Source: Microbulbifer sp. A4B17
Lineage (GTDB): Bacteria > Pseudomonadota > Gammaproteobacteria > Pseudomonadales > Cellvibrionaceae
Assembly: GCF_003076275.1 (NCBI RefSeq)
Contig: NZ_CP029064.1
Coordinates: 1,994,501 to 2,058,500, forward strand
Reading direction: 5' to 3'
DNA length: 64,000 nucleotides
Under the pieces are notes generated by a model. The model did not search any database. It was not told where the DNA came from and worked only from the letters and a program-made list of their open reading frames with translations. The stretch's first letter is position 1; each line of letters opens with the position of its first letter. The translations under genes and the position numbers were made by a program. Below are positions 9,078-17,301 of this stretch, piece after piece.

Positions 9078-10475
9078 ATGGCAGATGAGAGAATAAATCT
9101 GAGTAGAAACCAGATATTGGGCTTGTTTTCCTTGAGCCTGGCAATTTTCCTGATTGGGAATGACCTCACTGCGTTTTCTGTGGCAATTCCAGCCATTGAG
9201 AAGGAGTTCAGTTCCGATATCACCACAACCCAGTGGATAATCAACGGCTATACGCTGGCCTTCGGTGTTCTGTTGATTTCTGGCGGGCGCCTGGCAGATA
9301 TGTTTGGCCGGCGTAGAGTCTTTTTTATCGGCATGGCTTCGTTTGCTTTTTTCTCCCTCCTCGGAGGTATAGCCACCAATATCCCAATGCTACTGGGGGC
9401 ACGTGGACTGATGGGAATTGGTAGTGCTCTTATGTGGCCGGCAATCCTGGGATTAGTTTATGGCATGTTACCGGAAAATCGATCCGGCTTTGCCGGGGGC
9501 CTGGTGATGGCTATGTGTGCTGCATCTAATGCAATTGGCCCGGTTCTGGGTGGGATTCTCACCGACTTACTGAGCTGGCGTTGGATTTTCTTTATCAATT
9601 TACCTGTTGCTGCGCTGGCATTTTTTGTCTGTTGGAAAGTTATTCCAGATGATACCCCGGAAAATGTCGCTGAGCGCATTGATTACGGTGGAGTGATAAC
9701 CCTGACCTCATCACTGTTTTGTTTGCTGTTGGCATTGGATCTGGTTGTGGATGTCGGTTTTAAAAACCCGTTAATTGTTGTCTTGGCACTGTCTACTTTA
9801 CTGTTTATGGGGGCTTTTATACTGGTGGAGCGTCATGTGGGCAGGGATGCGTTGATCCCCAAAGATGTAGCAACAAATCACGGTTTCTTTGCTGCTGGTA
9901 TTGCCACCTTATTGCTGTCCGTCGTGTTCTTCGCTGCTCTTGTGTACGTTCCCCAATATTTGAGTAAGGTCCATCATCACTCGGCGATGTATTCGGGAAT
10001 GGGGCTACTCCCGATGATGGTCTCATTTGGCGTGATGTCATTTATTGCCGGTGGTCTCTACGAAACCCTTGGGGCAAAAACGATTGTCTCAGTCGGTACC
10101 ATTGCTATGTGTATCGGTATGTTCATGCTCTCCCACTTGTATAAAGCAACGACGTTCGTGGAGATGATACCGGGGCTAGTTATTCTTGGGGCGGGTATCG
10201 GCCTTTTCTACTCCGCCATTACCACTGCAGCGATTACCGCTGTGGCATCGGAACGGGCAAGCCTGGCGGGAGCGATTCTGTATATGTTTCAGATTGGGGG
10301 AGGAGCAATAGGTTTGGGCATGAACACCACCATTGTGGCGATGGCTCCCGATATCTCCACAGGCATCGATCGCGCTTTTACGGTTAATGCCTATCTGGCT
10401 CTGGTGGGGTTGGTAGTGTGTCTTTTATTTGTTTCAGGGAAGCCCACGGAAAAGGCCCCCCGTTCAGCAGAATAG
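9078..10475 (+). CDS. DHA2-type MFS drug exporter (EmrB/QacA family)
   Basis: A 465-residue inner-membrane protein with about fourteen hydrophobic segments. The proton-coupling motif A is GGRLADMFGRRRVFFIG (about residues 75-91) and motif C-like glycines occur in SNAIGPVLGGILTD. These mark the 14-TM drug:H+ antiporters. No membrane-fusion partner is adjacent, so it probably works as a single exporter. Substrate unknown. Its stop almost touches that of the convergent lipoprotein gene at 10477. Confidence 0.9.
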   Translation: MADERINLSRNQILGLFSLSLAIFLIGNDLTAFSVAIPAIEKEFSSDITTTQWIINGYTLAFGVLLISGGRLADMFGRRRVFFIGMASFAFFSLLGGIATNIPMLLGARGLMGIGSALMWPAILGLVYGMLPENRSGFAGGLVMAMCAASNAIGPVLGGILTDLLSWRWIFFINLPVAALAFFVCWKVIPDDTPENVAERIDYGGVITLTSSLFCLLLALDLVVDVGFKNPLIVVLALSTLLFMGAFILVERHVGRDALIPKDVATNHGFFAAGIATLLLSVVFFAALVYVPQYLSKVHHHSAMYSGMGLLPMMVSFGVMSFIAGGLYETLGAKTIVSVGTIAMCIGMFMLSHLYKATTFVEMIPGLVILGAGIGLFYSAITTAAITAVASERASLAGAILYMFQIGGGAIGLGMNTTIVAMAPDISTGIDRAFTVNAYLALVGLVVCLLFVSGKPTEKAPRSAE

Positions 10476-10476
10476 C

Positions 10477-11076
10477 TTACTGTTCGCTTAAGCTTTTATT
10501 GCCCAGCTCTGCAAAATCTATTTTCGTAATAATTCCATCTATGTTGTAGCTGAGAATCAATATTTTTTGATAAGAAGCTGGTTGGAAAATGGCCTTATTC
10601 GTTTGACTGTACATATACACTTTAGCTTTCTCTGCTTTATTGCTAATCAGCGGATATTGATATTCACCAGAGGGTTTGCCTAATAAATCCTGTGCCTCGC
10701 GAATACTGGTTTGGCCTTCACTAATAAGTGGTACTTTTGACTCATCAAAATCAGTGGAATCTTCCGCAAGAGAGCTGACGAAATCCTGTCCAACTAATTT
10801 GTTGTTAAAAAAATAGAAACCCTGGTTGCGTGCACCGCTGATATTTTCATTAACTGGTTTTTTACCAGTGGTGGGGTAGGCATAGGCAAGTGTCAAAATC
10901 TGCTGATCGTTTTTTACAAATACGCCTTTCTCATAGGGTTTTCCGAGCTTCTCCTTAATGGTTTGCTCGGTATCTACACCCAGCGCTAATTCGTTTTCTC
11001 CCAGAGGCTTGGTGCCAATACCGGTACATCCAGATAGCACTAATAGGGAAAAAGTAATCGTTATAAGTCCTTTCAC
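10477..11076 (-). CDS. lipoprotein with BamE/SmpA-like repeats
   Basis: The GTG at 11076 follows a consensus AGGAGG and gives KGLITITFSLLVLSGC, a lipoprotein signal with lipobox LSGC. The mature part holds two segments that resemble the BamE/SmpA fold signature, TEQTIKEKLGKPYEKG and SIREAQDLLGKPSGEY. Upstream in-frame starts exist but add a non-signal extension. Likely anchored in a cell membrane facing the periplasm. Function unknown. Confidence 0.75.
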   Translation of the reverse strand: MKGLITITFSLLVLSGCTGIGTKPLGENELALGVDTEQTIKEKLGKPYEKGVFVKNDQQILTLAYAYPTTGKKPVNENISGARNQGFYFFNNKLVGQDFVSSLAEDSTDFDESKVPLISEGQTSIREAQDLLGKPSGEYQYPLISNKAEKAKVYMYSQTNKAIFQPASYQKILILSYNIDGIITKIDFAELGNKSLSEQ

Positions 11077-11327
11077 AAAAACCTCCTGCACCCTGTCTCC
11101 CAGATTTTCCTTGCTCTGGAATATTCGGCGCATCCTACAGTTGGCATGAATTAATTACCAGTGATTTGTAAAACTGATCGATGACCCGGGATTACACTAC
11201 ACTTGCAGGCACTGAGTGGGTATGTAGAGATACACGGATTTAGCCGTGTCGTGTACTTTTTAAAACTATAGAGTATTGAATGACATCGGGACGAGAGCTC
11301 AGTTCCCAGGGTTATCGCACCTGTCCA

Positions 11328-12089
11328 TTAATTCTTTAAATAAAATTGATAAGCATTTTCTACCAGGACTTTTTCCGCTTGTGCCTCATCGAGATTGTCG
11401 CGAATTAATAAAATATCCTCAGGTTTGAAGGGACGCGGCGCTCGGGTGGAGGGAAGGTCGGAACCGAACATGAGGCAATTGGGGTTGGCCTGGTAGAGGT
11501 CGAGAATTGCTTGTGCAGGATCGAAATCCACCCGCCCAAAGCCACTCGCCTTTACCTTGATACCTTTTTCGGCCAATTTCAGCAAGGTTGGGAAGCCTTG
11601 CTGACTCAGACCTAAATGGTCAATAGACACTGCCGGCAGGGCTAACAGCTTGTTGTATAAGGGCGGTAGATCGGAGGCATCTATATATAGCTCGATGTGC
11701 CAGCTTGCCAAGTCGAATACCCGCCTGGCAAGGGTGTCAATATTTTTGATCTCTTCAGAGCCGCCACGCTTCAGGTTAAAACGTATTGCTCTTACCCCCT
11801 GCTGGTGGAGGGACAGAATCGTGTCGTCAGGGGTGTCGGCTAGTAACTGTGTTACGCCGACATAATTTTTACCAAGCTTTGCCAAAGCGTCGACCAGATA
11901 AGTTTGGTCCTGTTTTTGGAAAGAGCCAGAAACTACGGCGCCCCCTACCAGCTGATAGTCCTCTAACTTACTGAGGTAGTCATTTACGGTAAAGGTGGGG
12001 GGGAGGTAGCCGTGATTGGGGAACAGGGGGAATTGGGGGTTGATAATATGGAAATGACTATCAAAAATTCGCAATTTTGGTGGCCTCAT
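11328..12089 (-). CDS. amidohydrolase-family TIM-barrel hydrolase
   Basis: About 253 residues with the amidohydrolase_2 layout: FDSHFHI (HxH metal ligands, residue 10 region) and NPNCLMFGSDLPSTRAPRPF near the C terminus, whose Asp is the usual metal-bound general base. It resembles 2-pyrone-4,6-dicarboxylate lactonases and uncharacterised relatives. The ATG at 12089 has GGAGG just upstream; a longer frame overlaps the esterase gene and is unlikely. It lies 22 bases downstream of that esterase in the same orientation, so both are probably cotranscribed. Confidence 0.85.
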   Translation of the reverse strand: MRPPKLRIFDSHFHIINPQFPLFPNHGYLPPTFTVNDYLSKLEDYQLVGGAVVSGSFQKQDQTYLVDALAKLGKNYVGVTQLLADTPDDTILSLHQQGVRAIRFNLKRGGSEEIKNIDTLARRVFDLASWHIELYIDASDLPPLYNKLLALPAVSIDHLGLSQQGFPTLLKLAEKGIKVKASGFGRVDFDPAQAILDLYQANPNCLMFGSDLPSTRAPRPFKPEDILLIRDNLDEAQAEKVLVENAYQFYLKN

Positions 12090-12111
12090 ATTTCCTCCGT
12101 ACTTTAGCTGT

Positions 12112-13062
12112 TCAGATTTGCTGTATGGCTCGCACACGATCCGAAAAAGCCCGTTGCGAGATAGGGATATCTGGAGCAAAGAGTTCCCAAGAGTGGATCA
12201 CACCGGGTCGAACATGGAGCTCTGTGCTCACACCGGCATCGGTTAGTTGGCGGGCATATTGAATATCCTCATCGCGAAAAATATCCAGCTCTCCAACATC
12301 GATAAATGCCGGAGGTAAATCCCTGGCATCCTGCAGGCGTGCGGGCGCCGCGTGAGGGCTGACGGTGGGGCTACCCACCTGGTTGCCCAGGTAGGCGGTC
12401 CAGCCGGTGAGATTGTCTTCGTAAGTCCAGGTGATAAACGGCAGAAGTAGGGGGTCGGGGGTTATTGTCCGGTCATCCAGCATTGGATAGAGCAATATCT
12501 GTTGTGCCAGAGGTGGTCCCTTTTTGTCCCGTGCCATAATTGCCAGGGCTGCGGCCAGCCCACCTCCAGCGCTATCTCCCATGATGCCAATTCGTGTCGG
12601 CTCAATGGAGAGTTTCTGTGCGTGCTGAGCAAGCCAAATAAGCGCCCGGTAGCAATCATCGACCGGTATGGGGTAGGGGAATTCCGGCGCCTTTCGGTAG
12701 TTTACTGACAGGAAGGGGACGCCGCTTGTGGCCACATATCGGGCAACTACCAAATCGTAGCGCGATATATTGTGGCAGATTAGCCCGCCCCCATGAATGT
12801 AGAGAATGGCTGAGCCCGGTTTGCTATCTGCCTTTTGATACCAGCGGAGCTGGATCTCGTTATGATCAGCGCTTTCTAGTGCAAAGTCTCGGAAGGTGAC
12901 ATTTGGTGGAAATGTCCGCCCCTGAAACAGTGCCTGAGTGACCACAGCGCCATTCTTACGGCGAGTCTCTACGTCTCCAATGGGCGCCTCTGCAAGGGTA
13001 TCCAGCAAGTCTCCGAACTTGCCAAGGGCTTTAGAAAAGTCCGGGTCCAGGGAGAAGCTCAT
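12112..13062 (-). CDS. HSL-family (family IV) esterase/lipase
   Basis: A 316-residue cytoplasmic alpha/beta hydrolase. The oxyanion-hole motif HGGG occurs in LYIHGGGLICHN and the nucleophile elbow is IGIMGDSAGGGLAAALAI. The acid/base end is FIDVGELDIFRDED followed by PGVIHSWE with the catalytic His. These are the family IV signatures. Its likely substrates are short-chain esters. It may act with the downstream amidohydrolase on an ester or lactone; that is inference from adjacency. Confidence 0.9.
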   Translation of the reverse strand: MSFSLDPDFSKALGKFGDLLDTLAEAPIGDVETRRKNGAVVTQALFQGRTFPPNVTFRDFALESADHNEIQLRWYQKADSKPGSAILYIHGGGLICHNISRYDLVVARYVATSGVPFLSVNYRKAPEFPYPIPVDDCYRALIWLAQHAQKLSIEPTRIGIMGDSAGGGLAAALAIMARDKKGPPLAQQILLYPMLDDRTITPDPLLLPFITWTYEDNLTGWTAYLGNQVGSPTVSPHAAPARLQDARDLPPAFIDVGELDIFRDEDIQYARQLTDAGVSTELHVRPGVIHSWELFAPDIPISQRAFSDRVRAIQQI

Positions 13063-13158
13063 TGGTGAGTATCCATATCTGGGTTCCTATCAACTTATGG
13101 CCCACTTCTACATCTAGTCCTGGGTCATAGCTAAATGTGGACCTTTGCCGGGCAATTG

Positions 13159-13887
13159 TCAGCAATCGCAGCAGGGTTCGGCGACACCACTTGCAGCTAC
13201 CAGGTTTTGGATCTGTGTCATATTGCTTGCCTGCTCCTCTAATTTGTTTTCGCTATAGCGCTCGGTCAGATAGCCATCTTGCCCTCGCAACAGCATGGTA
13301 GTTTTAACCAGTTCTTCCAGAACATCGATAACCCGATCCCGGAATGAAGAGTCCCTGAGGCGCCCCTGTTTATCAAACTCCTGCCATGCTTTCGCAATGG
13401 ACGATTGATTGGGAATGGTGAACATTCTCATCCAACGGCCCAGGACTCTCAGGCTATTAACGGTATTGAATGACTGGGAACCACCGGAAATCTGCATGAC
13501 TGCCAGGGTTTTGCCCTGGGTTGCCCGGCTCGCAGACTGATCAAGAGGTATCCAGTCAATCTGATTCTTAAAAACAGCGGAGATATTCCCGTGTATCTCT
13601 GGGCTGATCCACACTTGCCCCTGGCTCCAGGCGGACCACTCACGTAGCTGCTGTACCTTTGGATGCTCCTGGTTGGCACCGTCATAAAGAGGAAGGTCTG
13701 CAGGGTCAAATAAGCGCACATTGGCACCAAAGTGATGCAATATTTCAACCACCTGGTTGGCCAGTAGGCGTGAATAGGAGCTGGGTCTAAGTGATCCGTA
13801 CAAGACCAGGATCTTAGTGGGCTCGCCACTGGGGGGAGAGGCTTGCAAGCGATTTCGTATCTGGCCGGGAGTGTGGTTCGGTAGCAT
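13159..13887 (-). CDS. arsH: ArsH-type NADPH-dependent FMN reductase
   Basis: A 242-residue flavodoxin-like protein. The FMN phosphate-binding loop is [14 protein letters not shown], and [22 protein letters not shown] plus [17 protein letters not shown] are characteristic of ArsH, which oxidises organoarsenicals or acts as a quinone/azo reductase. GGAGGT lies just before the ATG. The C-terminal tail ends in EPCCDC, an unusual cysteine cluster. No arsR, arsB or arsC is in view, so an arsenic role is family knowledge, not context. About 95 bases separate it from the esterase downstream. Confidence 0.88.
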   Translation of the reverse strand: MLPNHTPGQIRNRLQASPPSGEPTKILVLYGSLRPSSYSRLLANQVVEILHHFGANVRLFDPADLPLYDGANQEHPKVQQLREWSAWSQGQVWISPEIHGNISAVFKNQIDWIPLDQSASRATQGKTLAVMQISGGSQSFNTVNSLRVLGRWMRMFTIPNQSSIAKAWQEFDKQGRLRDSSFRDRVIDVLEELVKTTMLLRGQDGYLTERYSENKLEEQASNMTQIQNLVAASGVAEPCCDC

Positions 13888-13909
13888 TGTGGGTTACCTC
13901 CAAATTTCT

Positions 13910-13933
13910 ATATTTCTACAATAATGGAAATAT
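13910..13933. promoter_or_regulatory. inverted repeat upstream of arsH
   Basis: ATATTTC and GAAATAT face each other across ten bases, about 25 bases upstream of the arsH start. A possible operator; no match to a known ArsR site is claimed. Confidence 0.3.
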
Positions 13934-14153
13934 AAGGGTAAGACAAAGTCAGACTGATTGAATATCGGAAAGGTAAAGCAGCCGGGACCAGCTGGTCGAT
14001 TGATATCAGGGTGTTGTGAGTGAAACTGCTGAAGCGAACTCGAGTTCGACCCTGTCTCGCACTATCGAGACCCTGGTGCGGTACGGGATATACCCGGGGA
14101 GGGGGAGGTATCTCAGTCTAAAGGTGGCTGATCCTGATATTTTGATCGGCTCC

Positions 14154-14653
14154 CTAATTAGCCTCCTGTTTGATAGTCACAATATTGAACCCCTCAGATA
14201 AAGTCGGTGCTTCAAAGTATCTGGTAACGGCCTCAAAGGTCTCAGGGTTATCAAAGGCAGCTCGCTCAGGGTGTAGCTTTTGCCTTTGGGCTATGTGCTT
14301 TAAGCATAATTTATCATCGACCTTAAGGTAGATTAACTGATGGGCAAAGCGATTATCCAGAAGTATTTCTTTGAACCAGGATCTTTGTCTTTTTGTGTTG
14401 CCTGGGAAATCCAGCACTACAGAGACTCCGCGATTTAAAAGGTCTTGAACATGAGACTTGATTATGGGTTTTAACCTCGCGGAATACTCGATATAGGTTG
14501 AGAGTGAACAGATTTCATGGGGGTAAAGTTTGGAAAGCCATTCATCCTCGGAGATAAGGACAGCCCCCATAGTTTGTGCTGCTTCCACTGCCTTTGTACT
14601 TTTGCCTGCCCCCATCTTCCCGCAAAAAAAATAAGTGTTCCGTATTCTTTCAC
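14154..14653 (-). pseudogene. P-loop kinase (AAA/zeta-like), frame broken at a T8 tract
   Basis: The main frame, from an ATG at 14615, begins inside the Walker A motif (MGAGKSTKA), then LISEDEWLSKLYP, SVVLDFPGNTKRQR and HIAQRQKLHPERAAF, as in small P-loop kinases of the AAA_33/zeta class. Upstream, a GTG at 14653 in the neighbouring frame reads MKEYGTLIFF. One extra T in the run of eight T residues joins them as MKEYGTLIFFCGKMGAGKST, a complete Walker A. No start codon exists in the main frame before the P-loop. The gene is therefore either truly broken, phase-variable, or affected by a sequencing error. Confidence 0.72.
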
Positions 14654-14934
14654 TGTTGTTCCATTCTGTATATCTAAGGGATAGCTTATCTCTGAGTGAG
14701 AATCATGACTGAGTCTTTCTGCTCTGTATACAGCTAAAAACGGCGTCTGTTGGAAGTTTTATTTTGCTGTGAGCTGAGTTGGGGAAATTTACAGGCAGGT
14801 AACTACCTGTGAAAGATACACAACAATACCTTTCCTTTTAATAGAAATTCAATTGTCGGTGTATCAAGCACTTCTACCGAGCTGAATTAAAAAGACTTAT
14901 GCACTGGAATTTTACTGCATATAAAGAGTATCAG

Positions 14935-15498
14935 TCAGGTGCTGCACTTGATAAATACCATTGCTTTATACCAGCTTTCATTGGCATTAAAATCTTTAAT
15001 CAGGGGTTCTTCGGTAGCGCCTGTGAACTTCCTCAATCCATGAGAAATCATATAGCTTGGTATATAGGATGGCGGCTCGGAAGATCTCAAATAAGTACAT
15101 ACCTCCAGCTTTCTTGCTCCGCCCTTATCGAGGGAATTAATGCTGGAGAATAGCTTGGCGCGTTCCTGGTCAGGCAGTGGGCCAAATTCTTTATTGAAAA
15201 TTACTCTTAATACATTGTGTCCGGTTTTATCGCTAACTCTTTGTGTGTCGAAGTAAGCAAAGGCACTGGCAACCATTAAAAGCTCAGCGGCTTCATCAAA
15301 TTTGGATTCATCTGCACATTTTTTTGCGGCAGCAGTAATATCTGTGGGTGTGTGAGTGGCTTTTACCGATGTTGCACTGATACATCCAATTGGAGGTGCT
15401 GCATTCTGGCTATCCCTGGCGACATAATTGCTGGATTTTGCGCCATGGGCACATACCAAGAATGCGAGAGCAAGGATTGAGGATAGAATTTTTCTCAT
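14935..15498 (-). CDS. secreted protein of unknown function
   Basis: About 187 residues starting MRKILSSILALAFLVCAHGA, a clear signal peptide; AAGGAA precedes the ATG at 15498. The mature part has four cysteines and a region DITAAAKKCADESKFDEAAELLMVASAFAYFD reminiscent of tetratricopeptide helices. Likely periplasmic. I do not recognise the family. The gene is monocistronic as far as can be seen. Confidence 0.65.
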   Translation of the reverse strand: MRKILSSILALAFLVCAHGAKSSNYVARDSQNAAPPIGCISATSVKATHTPTDITAAAKKCADESKFDEAAELLMVASAFAYFDTQRVSDKTGHNVLRVIFNKEFGPLPDQERAKLFSSINSLDKGGARKLEVCTYLRSSEPPSYIPSYMISHGLRKFTGATEEPLIKDFNANESWYKAMVFIKCST

Positions 15499-15749
15499 GT
15501 GTCGAGGTTCCTTCACTAGGTGCCTCCATAATCATAGACATGGAAGTGCTTCCAGCATCCTAACTCTCTGAGAAAATTGTGTAATGGGAAGCGCAAGATA
15601 GCAGCATAGGATATTCAGGGATGAATATTCCGCTAATAGAGCGCTGTTAGGGGGTGCAATAGAGGCGTGTCGTTTTAACGCTGTTGGCTGAACACCTGCA
15701 ACGCTGAGCGACACCCCCATCTATACAGGTGCGCTGGAAGACTGATGAG

Positions 15750-16433
15750 CTACTCTGCGCCGGACTGACTATCTTTCGATGTCTGGAGTAGCAGTTTCAT
15801 CAGGTTTTGGGTGATTTCTCTCTGGTGTTCAGCCCTTAAACTCTTCATATATTCAGATTCATCGGGAACTGTTATTCCCGGCAATATCTCTTTTACGGCA
15901 GTGTCGCCATTCCATTTTACAGTTGCTCTACTGTCGAAGCTGGTCCTGAATTTTATGTATTTATCCTTTTCGATAAATACATAGCTATTTGAGAAGTATT
16001 CAGTATCGTTCATGCTGGTAAATGTGAACGATGATTTTTTACCGGTATAGGATTTTTCGCCGGCTTTAAAGCTGAAGTTTTCTAAGGTTTCTTTTGACCT
16101 GGATTTATAGTGGCCCTGCTCTATAGCTAAGTCAATTTCGGTCAGGATATCTTTCATCTCTACAGATATAATCTCCTCTGTATCCTCCCATGAGATACTG
16201 TCAATAGGATATACATAGACATTGATAATGTCGGTAGGATACTGCTTATTATCATATTTCAGGGCAATTCCCAGCATGGGCTCATCGAAGATACTGCTTT
16301 CTGTTAGTACGAAGTTGTTTGTTTCTTCGGGAGTAATAAGATCTTGTTGGTAATTGCTTGCATTGTGTGGCCGCATAGAACCACATGAGGCCATAATGAT
16401 GCTGGTTAGTATGATAAAAATTTTGGTTTTCAT
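15750..16433 (-). CDS. lipoprotein of unknown function
   Basis: About 227 residues. MKTKIFIILTSIIMASCGS is a lipoprotein signal with Cys at the MASC lipobox. The ATG at 16433 follows GAGAGA. The mature chain is rich in beta-forming, charged segments (SFTFTSMNDTEYFSNSYVFIEKDKYIKF) and ends in a basic/amphipathic helix. No family recognised. It lies about 250 bases upstream of the previous secreted-protein gene, on the same strand. Confidence 0.65.
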   Translation of the reverse strand: MKTKIFIILTSIIMASCGSMRPHNASNYQQDLITPEETNNFVLTESSIFDEPMLGIALKYDNKQYPTDIINVYVYPIDSISWEDTEEIISVEMKDILTEIDLAIEQGHYKSRSKETLENFSFKAGEKSYTGKKSSFTFTSMNDTEYFSNSYVFIEKDKYIKFRTSFDSRATVKWNGDTAVKEILPGITVPDESEYMKSLRAEHQREITQNLMKLLLQTSKDSQSGAE

Positions 16434-17301
16434 TCTCTCTTCCTGATGAGGCTGTATTTGAGGGGTACTGTAAATTTTTGTTAGCTTCCCCAACATATTC
16501 CTTTTTTATAAGTATGAGTCCCTGGGGTTGCAGCTCATTGTTTACCCAGGCAGTTAATGGTCTGGAGTGAGTCAACACTTCTTTCTGGTCGCATATATGA
16601 TTTTAAGTCCCTTTTTAGTGGGGTAGGGACATATGACACCTACATTTCGATTTATCTTTCTCAGGGCTGATTTTGACTTATTGATAGTTTGATTGCACGT
16701 CTTTTGAGATTTGAATTCATGTCGCGTAATTTTCTGTTGAGAATATGCTACTCCCATTTTTTGGGGGTGGAGTAGCTGTTTTCGATTGATCATTTATTTC
16801 TGATGGATGCATTAGGTGCCCAATTGATAGAGCACTGTCGCCACTCATAAATTGGCACTTAAAGCCTCTTATCCGCTTGGCGTATAGATTTGGTGATGGC
16901 GGTATCAGTTCGGTTCTCTTGATTTGATGATAAAGAGAAGGTGATTTTCAGGTCTGTTATTTATGCAGGATTTAATAAAAAAAGTAGATGTTTACAAAGT
17001 TGTCTTTGATTTGTAACTGAGTAGTCATGCCGTGCCTTTACCATCTTGCGCCCGTTCGAGTTGGGTGATTTTTAGTAGATCAAATCGTGAAGTAAATATT
17101 TGTCAGGATTGAAAAGAACGCAAATTGTGGAAATGTAAAGTAGGGTAAATAGCCAAAATAGACTGTACGGTACTGTTGTAGTTTAGCCGTTCGTGACAGT
17201 CGGGTACGCCTGTTCTAATTGGTCAATTCAACTGGGGGAAAAGATTAACTGAATTTTATATTTTTGAGGTAACTATCAAGATACTTATCAGGAAAAAAAT
17301 A
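16434..17301. other. 868-bp non-coding stretch
   Basis: AT-rich. I see no convincing gene. An inverted repeat, GTGCCCAATT at 16816 against AATTGGCAC at 16850, has one extra base on one arm. The last 150 bases presumably hold the promoter of the PLC gene; I cannot point to clear -35/-10 boxes. Confidence 0.4.

Noticed and set aside
14016..14201. 61-codon open frame on the plus strand
   Set aside because: No ribosome-binding site, overlaps the kinase gene on the other strand and shows no family features.
15532..15720. 62-codon frame upstream of the secreted-protein gene
   Set aside because: No ribosome-binding site and no recognisable features; composition looks random.
16572..16793. 73-codon basic open frame on the minus strand
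   Set aside because: Low-complexity, AT-driven lysine/asparagine composition with no start signal; kept as non-coding.
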